This document shows positions 1-14,599 of a stretch of DNA of 64,000 nt, one piece after another. A model generated the notes under the pieces. The model ran no database searches and had not been told where the DNA came from. It was given only the letters and a program-made list of their open reading frames with translations. Origin of the DNA: Eledone cirrhosa (taxonomy: Eukaryota > Mollusca > Cephalopoda > Octopoda > Eledonidae); NCBI GenBank assembly GCA_964016885.1, contig OZ024740.1, forward strand, positions 299,869,117 to 299,933,116. Reading direction: 5' to 3'. Every line of letters starts with the position of its first letter. The first letter of the stretch is position 1. The translations under genes were made by a program, and so were the position numbers.

Positions 1-3000
1 TATAGAAGCGTGCTAAAATATTACTATGCTTTGTAAATTACACACACATGTGTGCATACCCACAAACATACGTATGTGATAGGAATATAAACATAGAAAT
101 GTATACACTAATAAACACAAATACATACATACGTAAATAGTTTCATATTTACATGTAAATGTCTGTAAACGACAGATTTGCGTAAAAGCGAGGAAATGTT
201 TTGTTTTTCAAGAAAGATCAAAGCAAGCTGACTCATATCCTTCAAATATATTCGAGTATTGTTATAATAAAGATTTGTAACACAACCCAGACAGCCTGCA
301 TTGCATTATTTATTTCGACACACTGGAAACACAATATACGTTTCCATTCATCTTTTCAAGACGAAGGGCAAAATAATATTAGATCAAATCATCCTCCTCT
401 TTCGGAATTGACTACATTGCCTCGCAACTGGAATCCGGGAAGATCACTCATAGCAACCCTTTCTCTAGATATAGGGAAGTGTCGAGCCACGTGCTTACAA
501 TCTACTTCTCTTGCAAAGACTTTCTTGGACGGTTTCAGAAATTTATATTTCTGAAATGGTCCAAGGTCCTCTGTGTGTAAATTATTTCCCAGAATGGAAA
601 CAAAAAAGATATGTGTACGTGTGCGGAATAAGCTGTCTCTTAAACATGCATTATTGAAAATGGATAATGTTTGTATCATTGAATATTATTCAGAGATTTC
701 AAATGTCCCTTGCATGTTCTTGACATGCCCTACATTATCACTTGAAAATATTTATTTCAGTGAATGATGATTACCGCTATTTATTGAAGCTGGGCGCTGT
801 TTCCTGCATATTCGTATACCCTTTGAGACCCTTGGAGAAATCGAAGAATAGTTTAGCGTTCACTCTTCTGTAAGTCTAATGCTATGATGAATGTGTTTAT
901 TTCCGTGTTATAACTTGGCTATTACATAGAACCTATGTATGATTGTAGTATTCTATATAATATAATATGATATCTTCGAGTTGTAATCATTTGCACGATG
1001 TGCATGCTACGTAGATGGTATCAGTATTTAGTTAACCACATACTATCAATACACGGCGTATTAAATATTATTTGTGTCCAGAGACTAGAATTCCATCCAA
1101 ACCCAGAAATGCGTCAGCTTTGAACAATTGTTGACTTTATATGAATCTCAATTAAGACCTATATAAAAGAACTGTTTCAAATTCTTGACCGGTCTTCTTA
1201 TATCGAATGTATCCACACAGCTAATTTGCAAATACACTTCAACTTCTAAACAGTAGTTGCATTATCTCATTACTTTGCTTTTTCAACCGTTACTAAAGTG
1301 ACCTCAGGTTATTATACTAAGTTATTTATATATCTCTATCGAAGACTACTATATACTTTATTTCCGTCTCCAATAGTTAGCCTAGGCTTGCGCTAACTAC
1401 TAGTTGCCCCAAATTCTCTGGACCTCACTTAACGCCATTTGTTTCTCATTAGTCATTAACCTCTAGCGAGTCGAGATCGACATATACTTTATTTGAATCA
1501 TTCATACAAGATTGTACAACCTCTGACATGTTGCATTACTCAGCGTTCAGTTTTCTTACTAAAACGAAGTTAAATAGTTGCACTTCATTTTGGTTTAAAC
1601 CTATCCTTTACGTGTATCAAGATTCCTCTTTTTACTCATGCCGTGACTCCTTCACCCAGAGACGCATTAATACTAGCTCTCGTAAAACGTCAACTCTCCG
1701 AAATGAAATTCCTATTCATTGTTGTATGGTACATTTTGAATTAATCCTGTTCAAACTAAATATCAAATTTATCAATCGCACTAGAAACAGGGGTTCATGC
1801 TAATATTATGGGCTTCACACCTCACATCTAGTGTTACCAAGTAAAATAGTGACAGCGGACGTCAATGATGAAAGAAAATAGTTGAAGTTGATAATGCAGA
1901 TTGTCATGGAGGTAATAAATCTGTACTCGAAAGTTCAGATTGATTGGTTTTATTGAAATGGCGACGACATAATATATCAGACGTATCAGTAAGTTGGTCT
2001 ATATACACGTTATTAGAGAAGGAATAACGATCAAGTTTGGACCTCACTGTTTGAGAGTAATAGCAGGAATAACACCTGGTCTAGTTACTTTCAAAGATTT
2101 CATTAACCTCATTGGGAAGATACATTTTCGTATTAGCGACGGTGTGCATGCGGTGAGGTGGCACGTGTACACTAATAGGGTGTTCTGGGAGAGGGATTTG
2201 AAGTTAAAGAATACGGTTTACACATATATCTAGTGGGGTAAGCAAAGTTATTCTTAATTGATTGATACCATGTTGGTAAGGTATCATAGATTTTGACCCT
2301 ACATGAGTGGTAAGATTGAAAGCTCTACGTTTCCTCGAAATAAACTTTATTCAGGTTTATAAATGTTTCAGACAGTTCAAAATTGTAAATAATTCATCTC
2401 GTATATCAGTAGTGCCCAAAGGGAGATATGAGTGAGCCAAGAGACGTTTTGTGCATTAAAACACTAACGTTAATGTCTTCAGAGAGTCAGAGGAGAAATG
2501 AAACAGATAGCCTGAATGCAAAACGAAAGAAAACGGCAAATGGTTTTCCTTGGTGGATACCTTAAGAGAGCAGATAAAGTTTAAAAAAATAATCAATTAA
2601 TTAGTTGAATGAAACAAAACCCGTTAAACTTCATCTCCGTGTTTGATTTCATAAAATATAGCTTTTTTTTTATTATGCGCTTGTATTTCTGATTAGGTAT
2701 TTTCACACACAAGTATTCACACACATAAAATATTATACAAACAGTAATATGTATTTGAAAATGTTTGTGTGTCGTACTGTGGGGGTAGTACAACAATGCA
2801 AGCTACATAGAATATTCACATCAACAGTTCAATTGTTATTAAGAATCTAGATACATGTCATTTGGGATAAGTCTTTCTAAATTTATTTGTCAGGCTACAA
2901 ATAAAATCATTGCTCTGAAAATATAATCATTGTTCTAAATTAAATAAAATTTGTTTTTCAAATTGAATTTTCTCTTTGTATTAAAATAACATTTCTGTTC

Positions 3001-4300
3001 GAAATTCAATAAAAAATTCGGTACGTATTTAAATGCAATTTTACAATCAACCGCTGAAATCGTATATTTCATGTGTGAGATATCCGCATCTCGTGGGAGT
3101 GAGAAATGTTATTCTCTGTTTGGTCTCATGTATGACTTGCTAAATATCCACTCCCATATTCCAGGTACATACACATACACAGACACATGGACGCACACGC
3201 CGTGACATGGAGAGACAAATAATTCGATGCTTCACTACGGACACATATATGTACACCCATATATAAATACAAGCATACATACATACATACGGAATGCAAT
3301 AAGAGCATTGAATAGAATGTCTTGTGGCATTTATTCCGGCTTTATGTACTCTGAATATGAACAAAATGCTTAGGCGAACTTTGTCTTTCATCGTTTTGGG
3401 TTTCGATAAATAAAATACCCGTCAAAGCTGGTTGATTAGCGGAACTGCGAGAACATCAGATGCGAAACCTTGTCATATCAATTCCGATTCATTGTATTGT
3501 GAATTCAAACTACGTCTGATATCCCTGGATCCCTCAGAATCCTGCTCACGGCAATAATCGGCCAATGTCTGACATAGTTATACGTCAATAAGAATCACAT
3601 CTCTTTCACATACATCTACAAAATTCCAAATACAGACACTGCACTAAAAAGGTGCCGGGAAGTAGATTTAATTTAAGACGCGTTTTAAAAAGTCAACTAT
3701 GTTATATTTATATCTATTTTATAAATTTAAATAATTATGATCTCCTTCCACTTTGTTGGAAAACACTAGAGATTCCAAATAAATATGTACAGACCTTTAG
3801 GTTATCGTCTTTTTAATCCAGTGTATAGAAGTCTCATAATAGGCATGGCGAATGTGATTGATATATATATTTATGCCTGCATTTACTACCAACCTTTATC
3901 TACAAAGTGTTATATGGTACTCTAGTGAGTCCCAATCCTCATCTTTCAACATGGGAGGAAATGTGTATTTAACAGGCTGTATTGAGTTCAGGTGTTAAAT
4001 GTTCCTTTGTAAAAATATTTTGATAAACCAGCATTATATACAAAAAAGGGTTATTTTCCGGCAGCTCTGGTATTAGTATTAAATGTGTATAGCTATCTCT
4101 ATGACGTAAAGAATGTTACACCACATCAAATAATGCGATGTGGCTGACAAGAGTAATGCAATTATCATCAAGTGAAATATCATTTTCGATTATCGGTTCG
4201 ACGCCTGTGTTATTTGGCAATTTTGTACATCGATAATAGTTTCCTTCCCAAACTATAAATATTTCATTTTACAACACTTAGAAATACATTAGTAAAACAG
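1..4300. other. Anonymous AT-rich DNA
   Basis: I see no recognisable gene or mobile-element domain in this stretch. It holds short ORFs without domain character, short CA-rich and TA-rich tracts, and poly-A/T runs. Nothing here supports an exon: I found no long ORF with non-repetitive composition. Confidence 0.5.
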
Positions 4301-4435
4301 CTTCCTACCTCACGTGGAAGAAGAAGAAAAAAAGAAAGCAGGGAAAGAATGGAAAGAAAACAGAACCAACCAACAAACAAACATACGATTCAATATCAAT
4401 AGAAATAGCATCATTCTGTTCAACATGATCAGAAG

Positions 4436-4436
4436 C

Positions 4437-4504
<68 letters not shown>

Positions 4505-4516
4505 TAATAATAATCA
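4436..4516. repeat. (AAT)n microsatellite
   Basis: About 25 uninterrupted AAT/ATA units followed by slightly interrupted units. It gives rise to artefactual poly-Asn and poly-Ile reading frames on the two strands, which should not be taken as genes. Confidence 0.97.
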
Positions 4517-4559
4517 CAATCATTGTCATCAATTACAGCGACTAAAGAGGCCGTAGCGA

Positions 4560-7500
4560 CATCTATATACAGATTTATCGATTTATCTCAAAATCTCATC
4601 GATCGCTATAGAAGTGTGTATCCGTTATTGCTGGAAATATAAAATTATTGCTTTCTGACGAGTGGAGTATATTTATTTTTGTCTGGCTAATTATTAATTT
4701 ATCAAACAGATTAATCTTACTGATAATACGAATACGTAAAGAATTGCGTAAAAATCCGCAAAGAAATACGTAAATATAGGCGAAAATGTGCAATAAAAAC
4801 ATGAAACAAATGAGAAAAAATAATCTTCATTTTATTTATTTGGTTTTGCTTTACATCGATGTTTTTTTGTATCTTTTACTAAATTTCGGACTGATTAATG
4901 AATGCTTGTAGTAAAAATAAAATAAACACCCACAATGTGCTAACAAAATCTTAAACAAACGTGATGGCGCTTACCTAAAATTCGATCATCTTTACTTGTA
5001 TGTATATAGACATAGATATATGTGTGTGAGGGAGAAGTGCAGAGAGAGAGTGAGTGAGTTTGTGTGTGGGGTGAATACGTAGAGAGTGAGAGAGAGTTTG
5101 TGTATATGTGTGTGTCTGTATGTGTTCGTGATGGAAAAACACTGTCTGGATAGGAAAACTATTTGAAATCTTTTTTTTTTTAAATGTATTTATATCTTGT
5201 TCGTTTGGTGAAGGTGACGTTTTAAACCGGGTTATTTCGGTGTCCATAATAAAACCTATGTAAATATTTATATAGAATATGCTTAATTCTATTGTATGAG
5301 CCACGAGGTCGAGGTTTGTAAAATACGGAACAACTAGACTTACGTACGTGCAATGTCCCTGGTGAAATATCCTCATGTGTATAATATCAGCAGTTTTAAT
5401 TCAATGTAGCTTCATCTTAGGAATAAACATTAACACTTCTAAGAATATTTATAGGATCTCAGTCAACCTAATGAACATTATAAGCTTCAAGGGAAAATCA
5501 CGTTCCTACATCAAATACAATATTACAAGGAATTGTGTTGATTTCTCAATAGTACTATATTTATAGAGTGGAATCTGTTTATTGTTATCACTTTGGGCGG
5601 GTAACCATTTCGATAATAACAACCGGTTGGTAGCTTTAAGCAAATGAATATTATGGAAACTATAATAATTAATATTGATAATGATAACCGACTGATATTA
5701 TATGTGATTACAATAAGCGAATTCTGCTATATATACATTTGCATTCACTTAATAGAGGAGCGACATTCGTGTGACTAATGTTTCGTCACAACAATTGTTT
5801 GAAACACTTGATGCGAAAAATGTTGGTGCAAAGAGTTTAACAGGGAATTAACCTTTTAGAGAAGTTGGGCGGGAAATAACGGCTAATGTGATATGGCCAT
5901 GCGAGCAAGCATGAGTGTATAGAGTTGATTAGGTGGATGTGATATTTAGCTATTTGAATATAGTAGCAGATGTATTTGTAGAAGAAGCAAAAAGTAGAGA
6001 GAAGATTCAACGTGACAGGGACCTGTGTTATAGAATGTAGTTGGGCGAATTGCCAGCCAAACAGATACCATTCTTTTCTATGTAGTTTAACATATTTGTA
6101 CTGTTGACAGCAGCACTGTTCAATATTTATTATGAATTGTTTAACGTGGACTATTCATCGAGAAACTAATTTGGCTGAAGTAACATTTTTAGTAATTTTG
6201 TTTGAAATGAACATACTTTTAGATTCCATGGACTGCCACCAGTCTTTTTGGAAAGAGGGAGTACAACTCCCAGTCCGTGTTCGTGAATATATTTTACCTT
6301 CGAATTTTACCTGCAAATGTTCAATCGGAAATTAAGTTTTTTGGCAGTCTTTTTTGCAATAATTTTAGTTTACATTTCTTGTTTTCTTATCTTAACTTCA
6401 AGTCCTTTATATTGTAGTTCATGTTTATGAAGATTATTAACACCTATAATTGTAGTTCAGTGATTGAATTCAGTTTGATATTAGTGTAATATTTCTTCTA
6501 GATAGTTGCTTAAATTGTGTGTGTCAGTATCTTCTCAGTTTTATATACTAAATAATTGTATGAATGGTTTTTTCAAAATTCTCTAGGATTTTACTAATTC
6601 CTCTTAGTTTCCTCCCTAGATATCGCTCATCTCCTTTCATAAGGCCTGTCTGTATTAAATACTGCATGACTGTATAGTAAGTAGGCGTGTAGTGTTTTAA
6701 AACATTATCTTTTAATTTCAACTCTTCAAGAGAGATCTCATTCTTATGCCAGTGGTAGCTTGATTGCATTATAAACACGCTACAGCGTTTCTTATAACCT
6801 TGATTTTATTTATTTATATAGTGTTTTTCATTGTTGTGTGTGAGTTGTTGTTTATGTGTTTGTTGTCTTGTAGCTCCAGTTTAGCAATGCTCTGTTAATT
6901 ATTGTTACATCTCTTATCATCTTATCGTTTATTTAAACAACTCTTGCTAACAGTACATTATCCAATTACTGGTGTTATTTCAGGAAAATTTGGCTACTAC
7001 CTTTAGCTGAACGATCTTAACATCACAATATGCACATAATATTCGTTATTCAGTCTTCTCTAAATATAAAGCGTTCTCTCTTTTGATTATTATTCTCCTT
7101 TTATAAAACAATTGTGAGGAGGAATAATTATAGAGTGGAGCTGATCTACGGATAAATTCATCTCAATATAATAATCCTTGTTGGAATAATCATTGGAAAC
7201 CACGGAGCTAGGGTTTTCCTCTTGGCTTGACATGGTTGATGTGTTTTCTAGCTGTGCTTCGTTTTAAGTTGGTTAATCTGGTTTACTTTACATTGCACAT
7301 TACACAGGAAGATACAAAATAATTTATTCTTAAAACCTATTTAATTTCTCTCAGGATTCAGTAACGATATTGAATTTTTCCCTACCATATCGAATACTAG
7401 TTTCTCTTTCTCCTGTTTTCTCTTCACTTCTTCATTTTCATCATTATCATCACCTTCTAATTCCCTCATCTGTTATTCTCCTGTCTCCTCCTCATCAACT

Positions 7501-8070
7501 ACACCTCGTACATCTCCCCCTCCCTTCTTAATCACCTCCACTTCTTTCTCACCTTTTTCTTTGCTCCACCCCCCTCATTTTTAATCTTTTTATTATTACA
7601 TTAGTTTTCCACCAAATTATTTTTATTAACTTTTAAATAGTGATTATTTAATGAGAAAACTGACAACGCTTTAAACCCAATAGCTACATAACTGCATGTA
7701 GTGTTCTTTATTCTTACACTTAGGATATTTCTATTAAATCTTCGCTGTATAGAATCGAATCAACATTTTTATCTTGTTCGCTTCCTTGGTTTGCGCAATA
7801 AATATATGGATGCCTTTTTTAATAGACAGAACGGTCACATTTGATTCGGAATATCGCCAGTAAATAAAGCGTTAACAGCAGAGTTTAACATTGAATTAAG
7901 AATATACAGCAACAGTCATACCGTTCTTATACCCAGTCATAACTGGAAGAAAGATTGATAATAAATCAGCACTAACATTAACATAACAGCAATGGTTTTA
8001 AAGAAACATAAAAAGAAACTAATATATATATTTCTTTAAATGCTCTACCATATACCTTTGCTTTCGTATC
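4560..8070. other. Anonymous AT-rich DNA
   Basis: No coding or RNA gene can be supported. The block contains a pyrimidine-rich tract (about 7400-7570) and short ORFs of unremarkable composition. The repeat segment near 4965-5060 is listed separately. Confidence 0.45.
4965..5060 (+). repeat. Dispersed repeat, copy 1 (matches 30430-30530)
   Basis: The segment beginning gcttacctaaaattcgatca and running into a (GA)n-rich tail closely matches a second copy at 30430-30530, which also runs into a long (GA)n tract. Two dispersed copies with the same 3' simple repeat suggest a short interspersed element whose end seeds a GA microsatellite. Its family is not recognised. Confidence 0.6.
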
Positions 8071-8078
8071 TTTAAGCA

Positions 8079-8600
8079 TTGGAAGATGATTCACAAGTGG
8101 AGTTAAATTTAGTAGAAACAATCGAGAATTCAATTACTCTGTACTATCTACCCGTAGGGATGTATGTGTTTGTCCAACCTGTTAGAAATAGTAGCCACAT
8201 CGCTCAAATTCTATCCTACCGTCTTAGAAAGGACCCCCCCCCCAAAAAAAAAAAGAAACAACAACAACAAAAAATGTTTGATAATCTAGTAATCGATGAA
8301 GTGTGTCTGGAAATAGTGGTCAGAAATATCGATGACGTGTACAATTCTTCACCACTCAGCGACAGACAACAACAGGATACAAGCTGGCGAGCGAAGGCAG
8401 CAGGATTAACTGGACATTTGGAAACTCTGCTTCGACGAATCGAGACGTATCTGACGATCTTGCGATTTCAGAGTCAGGTTTCATCATCGCTTCGATCGTG
8501 CCTCGAGCTGGTCGCCAAAGAAACGATTGTAATATGTCTAATACATTTTAATCCGTTTCTTATGTATATATATATATATATATATATACAAACAACATAA
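8079..8600 (+). CDS. Unassigned 173-codon ORF, probably not a gene
   Basis: An open frame of 173 codons starting at ATG 8079. The first two thirds are of mixed composition, with a lysine/glutamine-rich low-complexity segment around residues 52-66 that comes from a C-run and an A-run in the DNA. The last ~12 residues are translated from a (TA)n microsatellite. I recognise no domain, signal peptide or membrane segment. No neighbouring exon or promoter supports it. It may be chance, or a fragment of an unrecognised element. Confidence 0.12.
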   Translation: MEDDSQVELNLVETIENSITLYYLPVGMYVFVQPVRNSSHIAQILSYRLRKDPPPKKKKKQQQQKMFDNLVIDEVCLEIVVRNIDDVYNSSPLSDRQQQDTSWRAKAAGLTGHLETLLRRIETYLTILRFQSQVSSSLRSCLELVAKETIVICLIHFNPFLMYIYIYIYIQTT

Positions 8601-9099
8601 TCAAATTTCCAGTTCGGTAGGATACCAGCTTTCCATCGATGTTTCGCATAATTGATAGCAAATATACATTATTATCAGAGATATACCCTGATTATGTGAA
8701 TACATTATGTGTACGTCGTAAGGAGTTTTCATTTTGTCAATACAAAGTATGTATTTCGAAAATAAAAAAAATATTATTGAAAATATAGATGTCTGTGTTT
8801 ATGAAAGATAATCAAACAAATAAATACCCCTTACATCACTTACACATCAGCAAATACATTCGATTGTTACACTGTATATGCTGCTTTGAATTTCGTTTTA
8901 TTATGTTCTAGTAAAAGACGTAAAGAAAAGTCATGATTATGTGTGTTTGGAGTTCATCTTAAATCCAGAAAATACGAACAATAGCATCGTTTAATATGTT
9001 TTTAATCGTTGTTTTAGTTTATATCCAATGTTGATATAATAAACTGAGAAAAGGTGAGTAAGAGAAATATAGAAATAGGAAAGGGGAGAGTTAGAAAGG

Positions 9100-9132
9100 A
9101 GAGAAATAGTGAGAGAGAGAATGGAGGAGAGA

Positions 9133-9210
<78 letters not shown>

Positions 9211-9231
9211 AATAGAGAGAGAGAGAGAGAA

Positions 9232-9322
<91 letters not shown>

Positions 9323-9325
9323 TAG
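9100..9325. repeat. (GA)n microsatellite with internal (TA)n
   Basis: GA dinucleotide array interrupted by a ~20-bp TA block at about 9180-9198 and by a few A insertions. Open frames in this area on both strands (Ser/Leu or Arg/Glu repeats) are artefacts. Confidence 0.95.
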
Positions 9326-9889
9326 CAAGTTTTCTCCTACAAAATCCATAGGTTAATCTTAGAATTTGTCGCAAGTCAAGGTCACGCTACGTGGTGTCCA
9401 GCCCAGAAGCACGATTTCGTAAATGCATGCATGTTTGTGCAAACCGCACACACACACATGAAAAGATTCAGGACCTCGATACTATAATTTCATTATTTGC
9501 ATATGCTGGGCATGTTCTTTTACAATATATCCTATTGTATATATTTACATACATATAAACGTATACATACGCACATGCACACGTAAGTTCTTACATAGAA
9601 AAAATAAATATATTAGCACTCAAATATATTCATATATATCTATGAATATGTTAAGCAGAGAAAAAAGGAGTCTTCGGTATTATATTTAGAATCATCACGA
9701 TATGTAGTAAGATTGAATATAAATCATATATAACTGTTATAATTAAATGTATGTGAAGATATATGTGTGTGTCAAATGTATCATTAGAATGAAGGAGGGT
9801 TTGATGCGTCATATAGTCATCAAATAGCTTTGTACAATACATAATACATGGAGCACTGTACTTTCCTTTACGTTTTCTACGGAAATACT

Positions 9890-9892
<3 letters not shown>

Positions 9893-9958
<66 letters not shown>

Positions 9959-9990
9959 TATATATATATATACACACACATATATAAACA
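9893..9990. repeat. (CA)n then (TA)n microsatellite
   Basis: A near-perfect CA array of about 60 bp followed by TA and CA tracts. The Val-Cys-rich minus-strand reading frames come from this repeat. Confidence 0.95.
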
Positions 9991-9994
9991 AATA

Positions 9995-12235
9995 CTGAAT
10001 TTCTATATATCTAACTTTGTTATGTGTTTACGATTAAAATGGAGCCTGCTTTCATTTATTACTATAGAATTACGATTTGGCATTATTCCATTACTGCATC
10101 AAAAGTATATCCAATATTTATATTGTTTAATTAACACACAATGTAAACGAACACCCTCCAAAACATGTCACCAAAATACATCGCACATTAGGAAAATTGA
10201 AATGTTACATGTATAGCTGCTGGTTTGGTATCTATTTTCTCGGTAACGAATACATGACTACACTCTTCAGAATAACTAGATCTACTAGAAATATTCGCGA
10301 AGTTTCCCCCAAAGTAATCTGCCGTCTTACAAAACCAGAAATGGCACGTTGGACAGAACGCGTGGTAATTACTGTTAGAACGTTTATAATCAATTTCGCT
10401 AAAGAATAAATAACCAATTTGTTAGTGATATTGATATTGCTCATCTCAACGTTTGACACACACTTATAGCTGAACGATATTTTTCTGGATGATATCCTCA
10501 GCTTTTAGTTGTATTTCTTTAGCGGAAATACATGAAAAACCAGCAACAAAATGGGGAAGAAAATCAAATGAACAAGAACAAAGCACTATAATCTTGCCAG
10601 TCTAAAGGAAAATGGTGTTGACATAATCTTCTCGTGAGATTAAAAACCAATATATTTCAAAAGTAATAGTTGATATACTGAGATGGATTTTGATGAAGGC
10701 CACCAGATGACATGCTTGAAATATATTCATTGCTTCTAAAATAACATAAATTCGTGACTTAATGCCAGATTTGCAATAACGGATCAATGAAAAATATTTT
10801 CGTTTTTATTTCATGTCAGAGAATCATCTGTAATAACATCGTGATACTTTTCAATGGTAACTTCTAAAATAACATATGTAATGATGAAACACTTTATAGA
10901 AGGTTTATCATTGCAGCCTGCATTTAACATTATAAAAATTTGATTGGTATACACAGAAAAAAGAAAAATACATACATTTATAAGTACTTTATGAATTTCT
11001 AGGCGGAATTTGCACTTACAACGTAAAATTCTGGAACATTTAACGCTAGGCATTTCTTCCGACAATTTCACAATTTCACCAATCCAGCCCCATGGAATGG
11101 TTCTTTATTCCATCAAGTCTGACTGAAAGTCAAAATTGACTTCGGTGTGACTTGAACTCAAACCAGCAGATAACAAACATTTTACTAGGATTTATATCCA
11201 ACGCTCTTTTAGTGGCACTCCGTCGGTTATCACAACGAATATTCCTTGTTCATAAGATCAGCGGAACAGACTGATCGTGAAATTAACATGCAGGTGGCTG
11301 AGCATTCCACAAACATCTTTAACGTAGTTCTCGGGGTTCTGTCGTTCTAACGACTCCCAATTCCACTATATGATCCGTCTGAGAGAAGGGAAATGAAGAT
11401 TGGATAAACATAACAAATGTTTTAATTTGAAGCTAAATGGGCGTTAATAGATAACGCACGTAATTTATTTAGAGTTATACATTTTTTAGTGTCGACCATT
11501 ACCGCTATTTATCTTTTGGGGTATTATGTTCCCTCTCAAAACACGGCAACTCTTTATATGGATGGATTATTAATGATTGGACCTATCCTACAAACGATCT
11601 ACAAAGGCAGCCTTCATATGATCGCTCGAACTTCTAAAAATACCAACCGAATTATTCACACATCTATGTTCACCCCATAAAAAAAAATGATATATTTGGT
11701 AATATACTCTCAGATATATCAAGGCTGGAAAAACGTCTCATTAGAGAATTGCTAAGCAAATCCACTGAATCATGCGATGATATTATATAGATTCTGGAGA
11801 GATAAATACGAAATCGATCCAAGCAACATTGAAACTCATGATAAACGAGGTAGCTAAATAACCCAAATAATTTTGTTTCGCATTCAATTCTGACATCTAA
11901 ATCACTTCTTATGTGTTTGAATGTAAATAATTTGATTAATCTTGACGATATTTGTTAGAATTTATGGATTAATAAATTACTTTGCATCTCTAAAACGTAT
12001 GTTACCAAATATGTTTGAGAAGGTTTTGCACAATTTCTCATTAACGATTAGCGTACAGAAATAGGTACCCCTGAGGCGAGAACTATCAGTGTCACACTTA
12101 ATTCTCTATATTCCTTATTTCTTACAATTCAAACTTCACACATCACTGAGTCAATCATAGAAATAATGTATATCTATGTACGTAACAAAGCACTAAACCA
12201 AGAACAACAATTATTATTATTACTCCTAATACTAT
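9995..12235. other. Anonymous AT-rich DNA
   Basis: No gene can be supported. The only structured piece is a possible SINE remnant at about 11085-11240, listed separately. Confidence 0.4.
11085..11240 (-). repeat. Possible tRNA-derived SINE remnant
   Basis: Read on the minus strand, the segment contains gagttcaagtcacaccg, which resembles a tRNA gene B box (GTTCRANNC). It is followed by a body ending near gaaccattccatgg. The expected A box upstream is not clear. It could also be chance resemblance, since I see no second copy of the body in this window. Confidence 0.3.
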
Positions 12236-12237
12236 TT

Positions 12238-12405
12238 TTGTGGATTGACAGTATCGGTAGAGCGTCGGACAACATGTTTTGTGACATTGAATTACGGCCC
12301 TTTATACTCTGAAATCTAATCCCGCCGATGTTAGCTTTGCCTTTTATCTTTCAGTAATCGATAAAATAAAGAACCAGTAACATACCGGGAACGGTTAAAT
12401 CACCT
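12238..12405 (+). repeat. tRNA-derived SINE, cephalopod type, diverged copy
   Basis: Begins gacagtatcggtagagcgtc (tRNA-like A-box region). A degenerate B box follows (tctgaaatctaatcccgcc), then the conserved body gttagctttgccttttatc and cgataaaataaagaaccagt. It aligns by eye with the better copies at 30705-30880 and, on the other strand, 32990-33180. The 3' end is lost after accggg. Confidence 0.75.
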
Positions 12406-12409
12406 CCAC

Positions 12410-14460
12410 CCCTAAAAAAATTGTTTTTATTGCATCTAAATCAGAAACATTTATCATTACTACAATAAAACTAATTTAATTCTAATCGAACACAAAATAG
12501 ACACAAAATCCAGAACTTGCCTTGTAAAAATTAATTTCAATTTCGAGAGATCATGAGCATATCCGAACTCAGAGACGCAAATAAAGACAGTAATAATAAT
12601 TGTTGTTCCTGGTTTAGTGCTTTGTTACGTACATAGATATACAACACGGCCCTTTTTGTATGACGCTACAGTGATTCTATGAAACTATCAATCTTAAAGC
12701 TGGAATTACATCATGTAATACTGCGTAGTACTTTGCTGTATTATTTCCTTGCTGTTGAATATAAGTATGTCTTGTGACTGGTATCGTGTCACCTGCCTGC
12801 TCTCTGATTCTGGGAACGTAATTGCTTGCGTTCAGCTGAACTGTACTAGAAAATAAACTGGGTCGAGTACGCACAGAAAAGAATTCAATGCAATTTCCTT
12901 GTGGGATGCAGCACTGTCAACATGGTATACAGTGTAAGATATCTGCAGAAGACATGTCAAGAACTGAATCAGGAATTCTATGTACACTTTGTAGAATTAA
13001 CTAAAGGGTTCGGCAAGTTCTAAACGCTTCTGATAGGTTGTTTCTGATTTCAAGACGATATGATGTCTCATATTCTTCATGAAGGTGAGGCATCAATATA
13101 TTTTCTTGTCAGTACTGGTAGAAAGAAGGTACGTGTACTGCACCTGAGGTTGTTTAATTTTGTGTTTTAAGCAATGTTCACAGATGCCCTCAGGGTAAAT
13201 TCGCCTGTATGTGTTCGTATCTGATATAGAATGGACAGTTCTATACTGGTACACATGAAAGCATTCAATAAAGGTCAACATCATCAATAATCGAGACTTC
13301 CTTGCAAGAGGTTTGATATGACTAACCACCTAACCAAGAAACATCGTTATGGTTCATGTGTTTTGATAGTTTTCTCTGGAGACAAGTTGATTATGAGACC
13401 AATTATACAATAACTGTAGTAACGTCATGTATTTTAAAGCCAAAGCAAACGCATTATCTCTAGTATAAAACAATGATAGTTTCGATACTTCCTGTTTGCA
13501 GGAAACCCTAAATATCTGAATGATTTTTGCATCATATGTTTTCACAGATTATTACGTATTACGTTGCAACAAAATGTAGACATAAGTGTTTGAATGCGAG
13601 AATTTTTTCTCGATGGACAACTAGCTAAAAAAGAATCAACGTGGCTTAAAAGATTATGTTTTTACATCGAAAATATGCGCACACCAAACCAACTCTGTTG
13701 AGAGACCCTACATTGATGAGAACAGTTGTTCATTATCATTATCTGATTATCATGATTTTCTATATGCCAGCGGCTGTTAATCATTTAAAAGCAATACTCG
13801 AGTTATTTCTATATTGAGATTTTTAAATTTGGATAACATCTCATTTTTGTATTCCTGAAGAATTAATGTCACTTACGAAATAATTTCTCCTGTATATTTA
13901 TCTACATTTAAGACCAGGAGGAATTTTTTTTGTATCGCGGGCCGAATTACCGTGCATAGATTCATTGATGAATTGTGTTATTACATAATGAAAGAATGTC
14001 CTTAAGCTAGTTATCAAAATCTGGTCATTGATTCCAATTTTCATTAGCTCTCTTTTATCTGTAATTACTCGACCGACTCTATTACGCATCTGTTTTGGAA
14101 GCATAGCCATAATTAGCCAAAGTGTTAGTAAATAGTATTTTCACTATGTCATTTAGTACATCAATACATCTCGGAATTATCTGTATTCGTATCATTGGTG
14201 TGCTAGACGTATTTAGCCTCAGCCCAATGTATGTAAGGTTAAATTAACTGGGTGAGAGCAAACTTAATAAATAAGTCATTAAAACGAATTTGTGTGATCA
14301 AACGTTTGATCCTACATTAGTTCATTAATGCTCCATGCATTAAATATGCTTCCAAGCTCTTATCTCATATTTATAATGTGGATGTCAGTTAAGAATAGTA
14401 TACACACACACTCAGACACATATATACATATGTTTGTGTGCGAATACATGAATATGTATG
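12410..14460. other. Anonymous AT-rich DNA
   Basis: Only short ORFs without recognisable domains. Nothing else stands out. Confidence 0.4.
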
Positions 14461-14472
14461 TACGTATGTATG

Positions 14473-14476
<4 letters not shown>

Positions 14477-14560
<84 letters not shown>
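14477..14560. repeat. (TA)n(TG)n microsatellite
   Basis: Long TA array followed by about nine TG units. All overlapping Tyr-Ile reading frames are artefacts. Confidence 0.95.
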
Positions 14561-14562
<2 letters not shown>

Positions 14563-14599
14563 GAAAAAGGAAAAGGATGACTTCATTTCTAACTCTAAA

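Noticed and set aside
4305..4556. Poly-Asn / poly-Ile ORFs
   Set aside because: Translations of the (AAT)n microsatellite.
9014..9374. Ser-Leu and Arg-Glu repeat ORFs
   Set aside because: Translations of the (GA)n array on either strand.
12238..12310. tRNA gene
   Set aside because: A- and B-box-like sequences belong to a SINE head; no cloverleaf with acceptor stem can be drawn.
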